A program made the position numbers and the translations under genes. Shown piece after piece: positions 15,525 through 23,032 of a DNA stretch of 29,734 nucleotides; positions within the stretch are counted from its first letter, which is position 1, and every line of letters begins with the position of its first letter. The stretch is from an uncultured Bacteroides sp. (GTDB lineage: Bacteria > Bacteroidota > Bacteroidia > Bacteroidales > Bacteroidaceae). The DNA is taken from the NCBI RefSeq assembly GCF_905207245.1, contig NZ_CAJLKP010000077.1:1-29734 (forward strand), written 5' to 3'. Under the pieces are notes generated by a model that worked only from the letters and a program-made list of their open reading frames with translations, was not told the origin of the DNA and made no database searches.

Positions 15525-16772
15525 TTAAGCAGTTTGCAATCTTGCAATGTTTGCTTTTTCAAGTTGGTGTTTTGCATAATCCAGCTTCACAACAAAGCTA
15601 TCTTTGTGTTCTGAAGGGATTTCGAACATAGCATCCATCATAATGGTCTCCACAATGGAGCGCAATCCACGAGCACCCAACTTATATTCCACAGCTTTGT
15701 CTACGATGTATTCAAAGACAGTGTCCTCAAACGTCAGCTCCACGCCGTCCATCTCAAACAGTTTAACGTACTGCTTGATAATGGAGTTTTTGGGTTCTGT
15801 GAGGATGGCACGCAGGGCATCGCGATCCAAAGGATTCAGGTAAGTCAGCACCGGCAGACGACCAATAATTTCAGGTATCAATCCGAATGACTTCAAATCC
15901 TGCGGGGCGATATACTGCATCATATTGTTTTTATCAATCACCGCAGTGTTGCGCACCGCACTATAACCTACCACATGAGTATTCAGACGCTGAGCTATTT
16001 TTTTCTCAATGCCATCAAATGCACCTCCACAAATGAAAAGAATATTCTTCGTGTTCACTGGGATCATCTTTTGGTCCGGATGCTTACGTCCACCTTGGGG
16101 TGGCACGTTCACCACGGAGCCTTCCAGTAATTTCAGCAAACCTTGCTGCACCCCTTCTCCACTCACATCACGAGTGATAGAAGGATTATCCCCCTTGCGG
16201 GCAATCTTATCAATTTCGTCAATGAACACAATGCCTTGTTCGGCTTCGGGCACATTGTAGTCCGCCACCTGGAGCAGGCGGGTCAGAATACTTTCAATAT
16301 CCTCGCCTACGTAACCCGCTTCGGTGAGCACCGTAGCATCTACAATAGTAAAAGGTACATGAAGCAACTTGGCAATGGTACGTGCCAGCAAGGTCTTTCC
16401 CGTTCCAGTACTACCTACCATAATGATGTTCGATTTTTCAATTTCCACATCATCACCGCCATCCCTTTGCAACAAACGCTTGTAGTGGTTATACACCGAT
16501 ACAGAAAGAAAACGTTTGGCATCGTTTTGTCCAATGACATATTGGTCAAGAAATTCTTTAATTTCTAAAGGTTTCGGAAGTTCTTTCAAGTTCAGCTTCG
16601 TTGCGCCACCATTCCTTTTTGCTCCGCCCAGTGCCTCCTGAGTAATCTCGTAGGCCTGGGTGGCACAACTATCGCAAATGTAACCGTTCATCCCCGTGAT
16701 AAGGAATCCGACTTCATCTTCGAAACGTCCGCAAAAGCTACACTTGTTTTTGTTTCTTTTTGAGTCTGCCAT
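15525..16772 (-). CDS. clpX: ATP-dependent Clp protease ATP-binding subunit ClpX
   Basis: This AAA+ unfoldase feeds substrates to ClpP. The 415-aa protein starts with a four-Cys zinc domain (C11, C14, C33, C36) for substrate and adaptor binding. The AAA+ module has Walker A GSTGTGKT (120-127), Walker B IVFIDEID (181-188), the pore-loop region GYVGED and a sensor 2 motif GARGLR. The IGF-type loop that docks to ClpP is not obvious in sequence but the length fits. It starts 2 nt after the clpP stop codon, the usual clpP-clpX coupling. Confidence 0.97.
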   Translation of the reverse strand: MADSKRNKNKCSFCGRFEDEVGFLITGMNGYICDSCATQAYEITQEALGGAKRNGGATKLNLKELPKPLEIKEFLDQYVIGQNDAKRFLSVSVYNHYKRLLQRDGGDDVEIEKSNIIMVGSTGTGKTLLARTIAKLLHVPFTIVDATVLTEAGYVGEDIESILTRLLQVADYNVPEAEQGIVFIDEIDKIARKGDNPSITRDVSGEGVQQGLLKLLEGSVVNVPPQGGRKHPDQKMIPVNTKNILFICGGAFDGIEKKIAQRLNTHVVGYSAVRNTAVIDKNNMMQYIAPQDLKSFGLIPEIIGRLPVLTYLNPLDRDALRAILTEPKNSIIKQYVKLFEMDGVELTFEDTVFEYIVDKAVEYKLGARGLRSIVETIMMDAMFEIPSEHKDSFVVKLDYAKHQLEKANIARLQTA

Positions 16773-16774
16773 AT

Positions 16775-17437
16775 TTATTTTTTAATCAACACTTCATCTA
16801 CCATACCGTAATCTTTGGCTTCCTGTGCAGTCATCCAGTAGTCACGGTCAGAGTCCGCCCACACTTTCTCGAAAGGTGTATGCGAGTGGTCAGCAATGAT
16901 AGTATACAGTTCTTTCTTCAACTTCTGGATTTCACGTGCTGTGATTTCAATATCCGAAGCCTGTCCTTGCGCACCACCCATCGGCTGATGAATCATTACA
17001 CGGGAGTGAGTCAAAGCCGAACGCTTGCCCTCGGCCCCTGCCACCAGCAATACAGCAGCCATACTTGCCGCCATACCAGTACAGATGGTGGCTACATCGC
17101 TCGTAATGAACTGCATCGTATCATAAATACCCAATCCGGCATATACGGAACCACCAGGTGAATTAATATAAATAGAGATATCCTTACCCGGATCTACAGA
17201 ATCCAGATAAAGTAACTGTGCCTGCAAAGTATTGGCGGTGTAATCGTCCACCTGAGTACCGAGGAAGATGATGCGGTCCATCATCAAACGGGAAAAAACA
17301 TCCAACTGAGTTACATTAAGCTGACGTTCTTCCAGGATATAAGGATTCAAATACCCGGCTTGTGACTTAATCACATCATCCAGCACCAAGCTATTCATAC
17401 CTAAATGCTTGGTAGCGTATTTTCTGAAATCATCCAT
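16775..17437 (-). CDS. clpP: ATP-dependent Clp protease proteolytic subunit ClpP
   Basis: This serine peptidase forms the tetradecameric chamber of ClpXP. It is 220 aa. The catalytic triad is visible: S125 in GMAASMAA, H150 in MIHQPMGG and D199 in the DRDYWM segment. SPGGSVYAG (93-101) is the substrate-binding strand. The N-terminus carries about 30 residues before the first core helix, which is longer than in E. coli and may include a propeptide or an axial-loop extension. An upstream terminator at 17501-17539 separates it from tig, so clpPX may also have its own promoter. None matching the consensus was found, only TTTCTTTG on the minus strand near 17475. Confidence 0.97.
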   Translation of the reverse strand: MDDFRKYATKHLGMNSLVLDDVIKSQAGYLNPYILEERQLNVTQLDVFSRLMMDRIIFLGTQVDDYTANTLQAQLLYLDSVDPGKDISIYINSPGGSVYAGLGIYDTMQFITSDVATICTGMAASMAAVLLVAGAEGKRSALTHSRVMIHQPMGGAQGQASDIEITAREIQKLKKELYTIIADHSHTPFEKVWADSDRDYWMTAQEAKDYGMVDEVLIKK

Positions 17438-17500
17438 ATTATTTTTATTTTAGGTTTAGTAAATTGAGATGCAAAGAAACAAAAAAGAACACAGAGACAC

Positions 17501-17539
17501 AAAAAAACACAGAGTTATAATGTATAAAACTCTGTGTTT
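17501..17539 (-). terminator. Terminator of tig
   Basis: AAACACAGAGTT (17505-17516) and AACTCTGTGTTT (17528-17539) form a perfect 12-bp stem. On the minus strand the stem runs into a T7 tract (17501-17507). The ACACAGAG word of the arm is repeated once more, directly, at 17489-17496. Confidence 0.85.
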
Positions 17540-17575
17540 CTTAATGATTTTAAACTGTTTTCAGAATAAAAAAGC

Positions 17576-18931
17576 TTATTCAAACATCTTGTTGAATTCT
17601 TCAGCAGAAATTGTTTTGTTATTCAGCTTCACCTGGGACTTCAAAGCAGAGGCCAGTTTGGCTTCAACAACGCGGTTCACCAGACCTTCTACGCTTTCTT
17701 TCTTCTTCAGCATTTCTTTTGAGTAGTTTTCCAGGAGCTCTTCAGGAACGTTCATCATACCATATTGCGCAAACTGTGCACGGGTAGCTTCCTTAGCCAT
17801 GTTGACTACGTCTTCCTGTTCAACCTTAATATCATTAGCCTTCACCAACTGCTCCTTAATCAAGTGCCAAGTCAGTTCTTCTATGCTCTTATCATAGTTG
17901 TCATCAACGAATTTCTCGTCTTTATCCTGGTTGTTCATACGCATGATGCGTTTCAGTAATGCATCCGGGAATTCCAGTTTGCCCACCTTTTCCATCAGCA
18001 TCTTGCGAGCATCAATCAAGAATTTATAATCAGTATCAGCCACAAATTGGTTAGCAATTACCTCTTTAATCTTAGCACGGAATTCCTCTTCAGTGCTCAC
18101 AACACCTTCACCACACACCTGGTCGAAGAGTTCCTGAGTCAATTCACCTTCTACGTGACGTGTAATTTCTTCCACTTGATAGCTGAAATTAGATTTCATT
18201 TCAGCAGCAACTTCCTTATCAATCTTCAAGAGAGAAGACAGTTCGGCAGCGTTGCCGTCCCATGCAGTGTGAGGATTGAATACAAGCACATCGTTAACTT
18301 TAGCATTTGCAAAAATAGCCTTTTGCTCGTCGTTCTTCATGTAAGCCGGCATCATGACAGCACCTTCCACCTGGATACCACCTTCTTTAGTGTTACCATT
18401 TTCGTCCAACTCAGCAAGCAGACCTTTCAGCATATCATTATCTTCGTAAACATCTACTTGCTCATACTTACCGCTACGCTGTGTGTAAGCTTTCACCTGA
18501 TTGTTTACCATATCTTCGGTAACATCAATCAAGTAGTAGTCTACTGTATCTTTAGCGTCCACTTCAGCCTTAAATTCCGGAGCCAGAGCAATATCGAACA
18601 AGAATTCGAATTCTTCCATGGTGTCGAAATCAATATCCTGTTGTTTATCCTCATTTGGCAACGGTTCACCGAGAATAGCCACATTATTATCTTGAATATA
18701 CTTATATACAGCTTCTGAAAGCGCCTTGTTCACTTCTTCCGCGATAACAGATTTACCATACATTTTCTTCACCAGGCTCATTGGCACCATACCCTTACGA
18801 AAGCCCGGAATCTGAGCTTTCTGACGAAGGCTTTTCAATGATTTTTCAACTTTTTCCTGATAATCAGCTTTCTCAAGCTTTACAGTAAGCAGAGCGCTTA
18901 CTTTGTCAATGTTTTGTAATGAAACGTTCAT
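17576..18931 (-). CDS. tig: Trigger factor
   Basis: This ribosome-bound chaperone meets nascent chains at the exit tunnel. The protein is 451 aa. The N-terminal ribosome-docking domain includes the signature GFRKG (43-47) within IPGFRKGMVPMSLVKKMYG. The middle region (about 150-250), where E. coli trigger factor has an FKBP prolyl isomerase domain, keeps the spacing but lacks the usual FKBP signatures, so isomerase activity is doubtful. The C-terminal helical arms span about 260-451. It heads the tig-clpP-clpX run, as in many bacteria, and has the best-matched minus-strand promoter in the window. Confidence 0.95.
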   Translation of the reverse strand: MNVSLQNIDKVSALLTVKLEKADYQEKVEKSLKSLRQKAQIPGFRKGMVPMSLVKKMYGKSVIAEEVNKALSEAVYKYIQDNNVAILGEPLPNEDKQQDIDFDTMEEFEFLFDIALAPEFKAEVDAKDTVDYYLIDVTEDMVNNQVKAYTQRSGKYEQVDVYEDNDMLKGLLAELDENGNTKEGGIQVEGAVMMPAYMKNDEQKAIFANAKVNDVLVFNPHTAWDGNAAELSSLLKIDKEVAAEMKSNFSYQVEEITRHVEGELTQELFDQVCGEGVVSTEEEFRAKIKEVIANQFVADTDYKFLIDARKMLMEKVGKLEFPDALLKRIMRMNNQDKDEKFVDDNYDKSIEELTWHLIKEQLVKANDIKVEQEDVVNMAKEATRAQFAQYGMMNVPEELLENYSKEMLKKKESVEGLVNRVVEAKLASALKSQVKLNNKTISAEEFNKMFE

Positions 18932-19329
18932 TCTGACAATTATTTATTTGATTTATACTTTATTCCAATCTCAAATGAGGGTGCAAAATTAGCGTTATTC
19001 TTTCAATTATCAAAAAAACATTGCTGAATTATTTCTTTATAACAGTAAGGGAAGGTTGCTTATACTAAACTAGTCATTGCATTATTAAAAGAAAGTGTTA
19101 CCAACATGGGGGTGTTGGTAAGCATATTGTTTAAAGCAAATGGTACTATTACTATAAGAGACGTTCGACAAATAGTTAGCATATAAGATGTTTGTACGTA
19201 TATCCGCAAAGAAAAAGCAAAAAAAGAAGTAACGGAACATTGTTTTTCCGAAATTATTATGTTTCTTTGTTGCGGAATGGTTTATGTTCCAAGAGAGTTT
19301 TATTCATTTATTTATTTTACATTTTCAGT
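18932..19329. other. 398-bp divergent non-coding region tig / RRM gene
   Basis: Apart from the tig promoter, it holds a hairpin of 9 bp (TTACCAACA 19098-19106, TGTTGGTAA 19113-19121) with a TGGGGG loop and no T run. A weak -7-like TTTCTTTG occurs at 19262-19269 with ATTG 19 nt upstream; it would serve the RRM gene. An in-frame ATG at 19192 precedes the RRM gene, but its 46-codon extension is Arg/Lys/Phe-rich and not RRM-like. No other gene was seen. Confidence 0.6.
18984..19014 (-). promoter_or_regulatory. Promoter of tig
   Basis: The minus strand has TTTG (19011-19014) and TAATTTTG (18984-18991), 19 nt apart, a full match to the Bacteroides -33/-7 promoter. Expected leader is about 45 nt before the tig ATG at 18931. 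Confidence 0.78.
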
Positions 19330-19578
19330 ATGAACATTTACGTAGGAAACCTTAACTACAAAGTTAGGGAATCAGACCTGCAAAAGGTCATGGAAGATTA
19401 CGGTACTGTAACCGAAGTCAAATTTATTAAGGATCGCGAAACCGGCCGTTTCAGAGGCATTGCATTCGTAGAAATGGAAGACGCAGCTGCCGCAGCTAAA
19501 GCGATTGAAGAGCTTGACGGTGCAGAGTACTTTGGCCGTAACATGGTAGTGAAAGAAGCAAGACCTCCGAAATACTAA
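19330..19578 (+). CDS. Small single-RRM RNA-binding protein
   Basis: This 82-aa protein is almost entirely one RNA recognition motif. RNP2 is IYVGNL at residues 3-8 and RNP1 is RGIAFVEM (about 39-46), with the exposed aromatics Y4 and F43 that stack on RNA bases; the usual third aromatic is changed (RGIAF). The fold order beta-alpha-beta-beta-alpha-beta is complete and a short basic tail ends RPPKY. The start at 19330 gives the normal RRM N-terminus MNIYVGNL. Family knowledge: Bacteroides lacks Hfq and carries several such proteins (the Rbp group), which bind single-stranded RNA and affect expression of surface and polysaccharide loci. The long leader could allow autoregulation, which is inference. 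A strong terminator follows 22 nt after the stop. Confidence 0.93.
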   Translation: MNIYVGNLNYKVRESDLQKVMEDYGTVTEVKFIKDRETGRFRGIAFVEMEDAAAAAKAIEELDGAEYFGRNMVVKEARPPKY

Positions 19579-19600
19579 ATATATAAGGAGAAAAAACAAA

Positions 19601-19640
19601 ACCGCCTGTTTCTTGAAGAAGAGACAGGCGGTCATTGTTT
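19601..19640 (+). terminator. Terminator of the RRM gene
   Basis: ACCGCCTGTTTCTT (19601-19614) pairs with AAGAGACAGGCGGT (19619-19632) with one wobble, around a GAAG loop, followed by CATTGTTTTTA. Confidence 0.88.
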
Positions 19641-19642
19641 TT

Positions 19643-19705
19643 AGTGATAAGTGGTTAGTGATAAGTGATTAACTCAACCTGCCATTTATTAATCACTTAT
19701 CACTA
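19643..19705. repeat. Heptamer tandem plus inverted repeat at lptB 3' end
   Basis: Four heptamers run head to tail: AGTGATA, AGTGGTT, AGTGATA, AGTGATT (19643-19670). After 16 nt, TTAATCACTTATCACTA (19689-19705) is a perfect 17-bp inverted copy of 19656-19672. The right arm ends exactly on the TAG stop codon of lptB (19703-19705). It may act as the lptB 3' hairpin, but no T run follows it directly. Confidence 0.85.
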
Positions 19706-20458
19706 TTTCATAAAGTCCTTGCGACGAAGCACGAAACTATTACTCAAATACTTCTCACGTACAATCTTATTTTCCGACAGTTCCTCCGGTGTTCCTTGAA
19801 ACAAGATTTTCCCCTCAAACAACAAGTAAGCACGGTCCGTGATACTCAGCGTTTCCTGCACGTTGTGGTCGGTAATCAGAATACCTATATTCTTATCTTT
19901 CAGTTTCCACACAATTTGCTGAATATCTTCCACTGCAATCGGGTCAACTCCGGCAAAAGGCTCATCAAGCATGATGAATTTAGGGTCGATGGCAAGGCAA
20001 CGGGCAATCTCCGTACGGCGGCGCTCACCACCCGAAAGTTGATTACCTTTATTCTTACGCACTTTCTGCAAACGGAATTCAGCAATCAGGTTCTCCAACT
20101 TCTCCTTCTGATATTCCAAAGGTTTATCTGTCATTTCCAGTACAGAAGCTATGTTATCTTCCACGCTCATCTGCCGAAACACGGATGCTTCCTGTGCCAG
20201 GTAGCCGATACCAGTCTGCGCACGTTTGTACACCGGATACTTCGTAATATCCAGATCATCCAGAAAGATACGTCCTTCATTCGGCGTAATCAACCCTACG
20301 GTCATATAGAACGAAGTCGTCTTACCGGCACCATTCGGTCCCAGCAAACCTACAATTTCTCCTTGCTTCACATCTATGGAGACGTGGCTCACCACCGTAC
20401 GTTTACCGTACTTTTTCACCAGGTCTTCAGTACGAAGCACCATTTTGCTTTCTTCCAT
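19703..20458 (-). CDS. lptB: Lipopolysaccharide export ABC ATPase LptB
   Basis: This cytoplasmic ATPase drives extraction of LPS from the inner membrane by LptFG. It is 251 aa. Walker A GPNGAGKT is at 40-47, the Q-loop is in GYLAQEAS, the signature LSGGERRR at 141-148, Walker B FIMLDEP at 161-167 and the switch His is in ITDHNV. The stretch LSGGERRRTEIARCLA and PFAGVDP are typical of LptB rather than other ABC ATPases. ATG 20458 is used; a second ATG at 20443 is possible. It stands alone here, divergent from mlaEF, with LptFG and LptC not in the window. Its leader carries an AGCTACAAG-type inverted element, and its stop lies inside a heptamer repeat. Confidence 0.95.
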   Translation of the reverse strand: MEESKMVLRTEDLVKKYGKRTVVSHVSIDVKQGEIVGLLGPNGAGKTTSFYMTVGLITPNEGRIFLDDLDITKYPVYKRAQTGIGYLAQEASVFRQMSVEDNIASVLEMTDKPLEYQKEKLENLIAEFRLQKVRKNKGNQLSGGERRRTEIARCLAIDPKFIMLDEPFAGVDPIAVEDIQQIVWKLKDKNIGILITDHNVQETLSITDRAYLLFEGKILFQGTPEELSENKIVREKYLSNSFVLRRKDFMK

Positions 20459-20466
20459 ATCCTTTT

Positions 20467-20552
20467 CAGTTACAAGCTACAAAAGCTACGAGCAACAAGT
20501 AGACCTACCACACAACTTTCTTTTTACTTGTAGCTTGTAGCCTGCAGCTCAC
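20467..20552. repeat. AGCTACAAG-type inverted element in the lptB leader
   Basis: The left part (20470-20502) contains ACAAGCTACA, AAGCTACGAGC and AACAAGTAG. The right part (20526-20552) is its imperfect complement, ACTTGTAGCTTGTAG followed by CCTGCAGCTC. The words match those of the 3427-3458/3519-3550 arms near mutL, so the two loci belong to one element type, although this copy lacks the outer 14-bp ends. Confidence 0.78.
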
Positions 20553-20563
20553 ACATTTTGCCG

Positions 20564-20571
20564 CAAATGTA
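20564..20571 (-). promoter_or_regulatory. Possible lptB promoter (-7 box)
   Basis: The minus strand reads TACATTTG, matching TAnnTTTG, about 105 nt upstream of the lptB ATG. This would put the AGCTACAAG element in the lptB 5' leader. No clear -33 box. Confidence 0.45.
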
Positions 20572-20594
20572 GCAATTATCAGCAGAAAATGGGG

Positions 20595-20602
20595 TATATT
20601 TG
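20595..20602 (+). promoter_or_regulatory. Probable mlaE promoter (-7 box)
   Basis: TATATTTG matches TAnnTTTG, 21 nt before the mlaE ATG, implying a very short leader. The -33 position has no clear TTTG. Confidence 0.5.
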
Positions 20603-20623
20603 CACACAAAATAGTTAAGAGTC

Positions 20624-21367
20624 ATGATAAAAGCACTTAAAACTGTCGGAAGATACATCATGTTGATGGGGCGCACTTTTGCCCGTCCGGAGCGTATGCG
20701 TATGTTCTTCCGCCAATATCTCAATGAGATGGGGCAACTCGGCGTGAACTCTATCGGTATCGTATTGCTGATATCGTTCTTCATCGGCGCCGTTATTACC
20801 ATACAGATTAAACTGAACATCGAAAGCCCATTCATGCCGCGCTGGACGGTGGGGTACGTAACACGTGAAATCATGTTGCTGGAATTCTCTTCCTCCATCA
20901 TGTGTTTGATATTAGCAGGAAAAGTGGGTTCTAATATTGCTTCTGAACTGGGAACCATGCGGGTGACGCAACAGATTGACGCCCTCGAAATCATGGGTGT
21001 CAATTCCGCTAACTATCTGATACTTCCCAAGATTTTCGCTATGGTTACCACCATTCCGTTCCTTGTGACGTTCAGCATCTTTGCCGGTATCATCGGAGCG
21101 TTCGCCACGTGCTGGTTTGGCGGCATCATGTCGGCTGTAGACCTGGAATACGGTTTGCAATACATGTTTGTGGAATGGTTCATCTGGTGTGGCATCATCA
21201 AGTCATTGTTCTTCGCATTCATCATCGCCAGTGTATCAGCCTTCTTCGGCTATACCGTCGAGGGCGGTTCTATAGAGGTAGGCAAGGCCTCTACAGATTC
21301 TGTGGTATGCAGTAGCGTACTAATCTTGTTTGCCGACTTAATATTAACTAAACTCTTAATGGGATGA
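20624..21367 (+). CDS. mlaE: MlaE-family lipid ABC transporter permease
   Basis: This 247-aa inner-membrane permease moves phospholipids across the envelope with MlaF and an MCE protein. It has about five to six hydrophobic segments: SIGIVLLISFFIGAVITIQ, a mid-protein pair, MVTTIPFLVTFSIFAGIIG, WFIWCGIIKSLFFAFIIAS and SSVLILFADLILTKLLMG. The family hallmark ELGTMRVTQQIDALEIMG (about 107-124) is the cytoplasmic coupling helix that docks on MlaF. An EGG-type cytoplasmic turn (YTVEGGSIEVGKAST) precedes the last helix. Its stop overlaps the mlaF start by 4 nt (ATGA), so the two are translationally coupled. Confidence 0.95.
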   Translation: MIKALKTVGRYIMLMGRTFARPERMRMFFRQYLNEMGQLGVNSIGIVLLISFFIGAVITIQIKLNIESPFMPRWTVGYVTREIMLLEFSSSIMCLILAGKVGSNIASELGTMRVTQQIDALEIMGVNSANYLILPKIFAMVTTIPFLVTFSIFAGIIGAFATCWFGGIMSAVDLEYGLQYMFVEWFIWCGIIKSLFFAFIIASVSAFFGYTVEGGSIEVGKASTDSVVCSSVLILFADLILTKLLMG

Positions 21368-22134
21368 TTGAACTGAAAGGACTTTGGAAATCATTCGAAG
21401 GACGTGATGTCCTGAAAGACATCAACGCCACCTTCGAGAATGGAAAGACTAATCTCATCATCGGACAAAGTGGTTCGGGAAAGACAGTATTAATGAAATG
21501 CATTGTTGGTTTGCTGACGCCGGAACGGGGTGAATTGCTATACGACAACCGTAATTTCCTTGCCATGGGCAAGAAGGAAAAGAAAGCCTTGCGCCGGGAG
21601 ATGGGAATGATTTTCCAGAGCGCAGCTTTATTCGATTCCATGACTGTTTTGGACAACGTTATGTTTCCACTAAATATGTTCAGCAACGATACTTTTCGTG
21701 AGCGCACCCGTCGTGCCATGTTTTGTCTGGACCGCGTGAACTTGAGTGAGGCGAAAGACAAGTTTCCGGGTGAAATCAGCGGTGGTATGCAAAAGCGCGT
21801 CGCCATTGCCCGCGCCATTGCCTTGAATCCGCAGTATTTATTTTGTGACGAACCAAACTCGGGATTAGACCCCAAAACATCGCTCGTCATTGACGAACTG
21901 ATACATGACATCACCCTCGAGTACAACATGACGACCCTCATCAATACCCACGACATGAACTCTGTAATGGGTATCGGTGAAAAGATTATCTATATCTACG
22001 ATGGATATAAAGAATGGGAAGGCAGTAAAGACGACATCTTCACTTCCAGTAACAAGAAGTTGAATGATTTCATTTTCGCATCCGACCTCTTCCGCAAGGT
22101 AAAGGAAGTGGAAGTGCAAAATATCGAAGGATAA
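21364..22134 (+). CDS. mlaF: MlaF-family ABC transporter ATPase
   Basis: This 256-aa ATPase powers the MlaE permease. Walker A GQSGSGKT is at 34-41, signature ISGGMQKR at 138-145, Walker B LFCDEPNSGLDP at about 159-170, and the switch His is in NTHDMNS. The PNSGLDP stretch and MQKRVAIARA are typical of MlaF/MkL-type ATPases. The gene overlaps mlaE by 4 nt and is followed by a strong terminator, so the operon is mlaEF only. MlaD, MlaC and MlaB are not in the window. In Bacteroidetes the MCE (MlaD) gene is generally elsewhere. Confidence 0.95.
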   Translation: MIELKGLWKSFEGRDVLKDINATFENGKTNLIIGQSGSGKTVLMKCIVGLLTPERGELLYDNRNFLAMGKKEKKALRREMGMIFQSAALFDSMTVLDNVMFPLNMFSNDTFRERTRRAMFCLDRVNLSEAKDKFPGEISGGMQKRVAIARAIALNPQYLFCDEPNSGLDPKTSLVIDELIHDITLEYNMTTLINTHDMNSVMGIGEKIIYIYDGYKEWEGSKDDIFTSSNKKLNDFIFASDLFRKVKEVEVQNIEG

Positions 22135-22168
22135 GTCGCCACAATTTCGACTACCATCATATAGAAAG

Positions 22169-22203
22169 AGAGCGTCCGGAATAAATCCCGGACGCTCTTT
22201 TCC
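22169..22203 (+). terminator. Terminator of mlaEF
   Basis: AGAGCGTCCGG (22169-22179) and CCGGACGCTCT (22188-22198) form a perfect 11-bp stem with an 8-nt loop, followed by TTTCCTC. Confidence 0.92.
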
Positions 22204-22371
22204 TCATAAAACCAGTTAATAGAATTGATATATATCTTCACGATATACTTTGATTGTCCCTACATCTTCATGAGAAAACATGAAGAACAATTTCAATTAC
22301 GGGAGCAAAGATAACCAAAAGAAGCTAATAAAAAATCACGGGAAACCGTTACTTTTTGAATTATCCGTAAC

Positions 22372-23025
22372 TCAATCCAGCTTTATCCATCCTTGAGCAA
22401 TAGCCTTGACCACCATATCTATTGCATTTTTCGCTCCAAACTTACTAATAAGCCTCTTGCGAAATGTTTCTACAGTATTTTCTGATATTTTTAATAATCC
22501 GGCAATCTCATGGGTGTTCAGGCCTTTGGACACAGCTTCCAAGACATCACGCTCACGTCGTGTTGGAGCATTCTTGCCCTGCAAACCTGCCGGCACCGAA
22601 TTTAATTTCCGAGAAACAGAAGCAAACCGGGAACAAGTATATGTTCCTCCCTTCAGCACACTACGAATAGCAGCTGCCAGTTCCGTAGAAGCCGAAGCTT
22701 TCAAAATGACTGCATTTGCTCCACACTGCACCAATCGGTTCACCATCCATATCTCCTCATGCATCGTATTAACAACAATCCGCGCCTGCTCATTCAACTC
22801 ACGGATTTTTGCTATCAACTCAAAGCCAGACATATCAGGGATACTGACATCCAGAATATACGCATCATAATTACGCTTTTCAATCAATTCCGCAGCCCTC
22901 TTTCCGGACATCACTGCATCTGCCACGATAGCTTCCGACATCTTATTTACAACCCTGCAGATACCTTCTAAAATCAGGCTATGGTCATCTACTACCAATA
23001 GTTCAGCTTTCACATTTTTTTCCAT
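22372..23025 (-). CDS. NarL/FixJ-family response regulator
   Basis: This 217-aa transcription regulator has a receiver domain at about 7-122 with the acidic pair D13/D14, phosphoacceptor D59 (YILDVSIPDMSG) and the conserved Lys in VILKAS. The C-terminal LuxR-type helix-turn-helix (about 152-215) has LTRRE-like PTRRERDVLEAVSKGLNTHEIA and ISENTVETFRKRL. The usual Thr/Ser switch position is Asn-Thr in VVNTMHE. It lies 7 nt downstream of the partner kinase gene, so the two are co-transcribed. Targets are unknown. The 237 bp to its left holds the mlaEF terminator and a small hairpin CTTCATG/CATGAAG (22266-22285), and no gene. Confidence 0.93.
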   Translation of the reverse strand: MEKNVKAELLVVDDHSLILEGICRVVNKMSEAIVADAVMSGKRAAELIEKRNYDAYILDVSIPDMSGFELIAKIRELNEQARIVVNTMHEEIWMVNRLVQCGANAVILKASASTELAAAIRSVLKGGTYTCSRFASVSRKLNSVPAGLQGKNAPTRRERDVLEAVSKGLNTHEIAGLLKISENTVETFRKRLISKFGAKNAIDMVVKAIAQGWIKLD

Positions 23026-23032
23026 TGCTCGA

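Noticed and set aside
19192..19329. N-terminal extension of the RRM protein
   Set aside because: The 46 added residues are low in RRM character and start in the leader; the RRM family normally begins at M-N-I-Y-V-G-N-L.
22306..22313. Minus-strand TATCTTTG as a promoter antisense to mlaF
   Set aside because: No -33 partner and no minus-strand gene downstream before lptB; no evidence of an antisense RNA from sequence alone.
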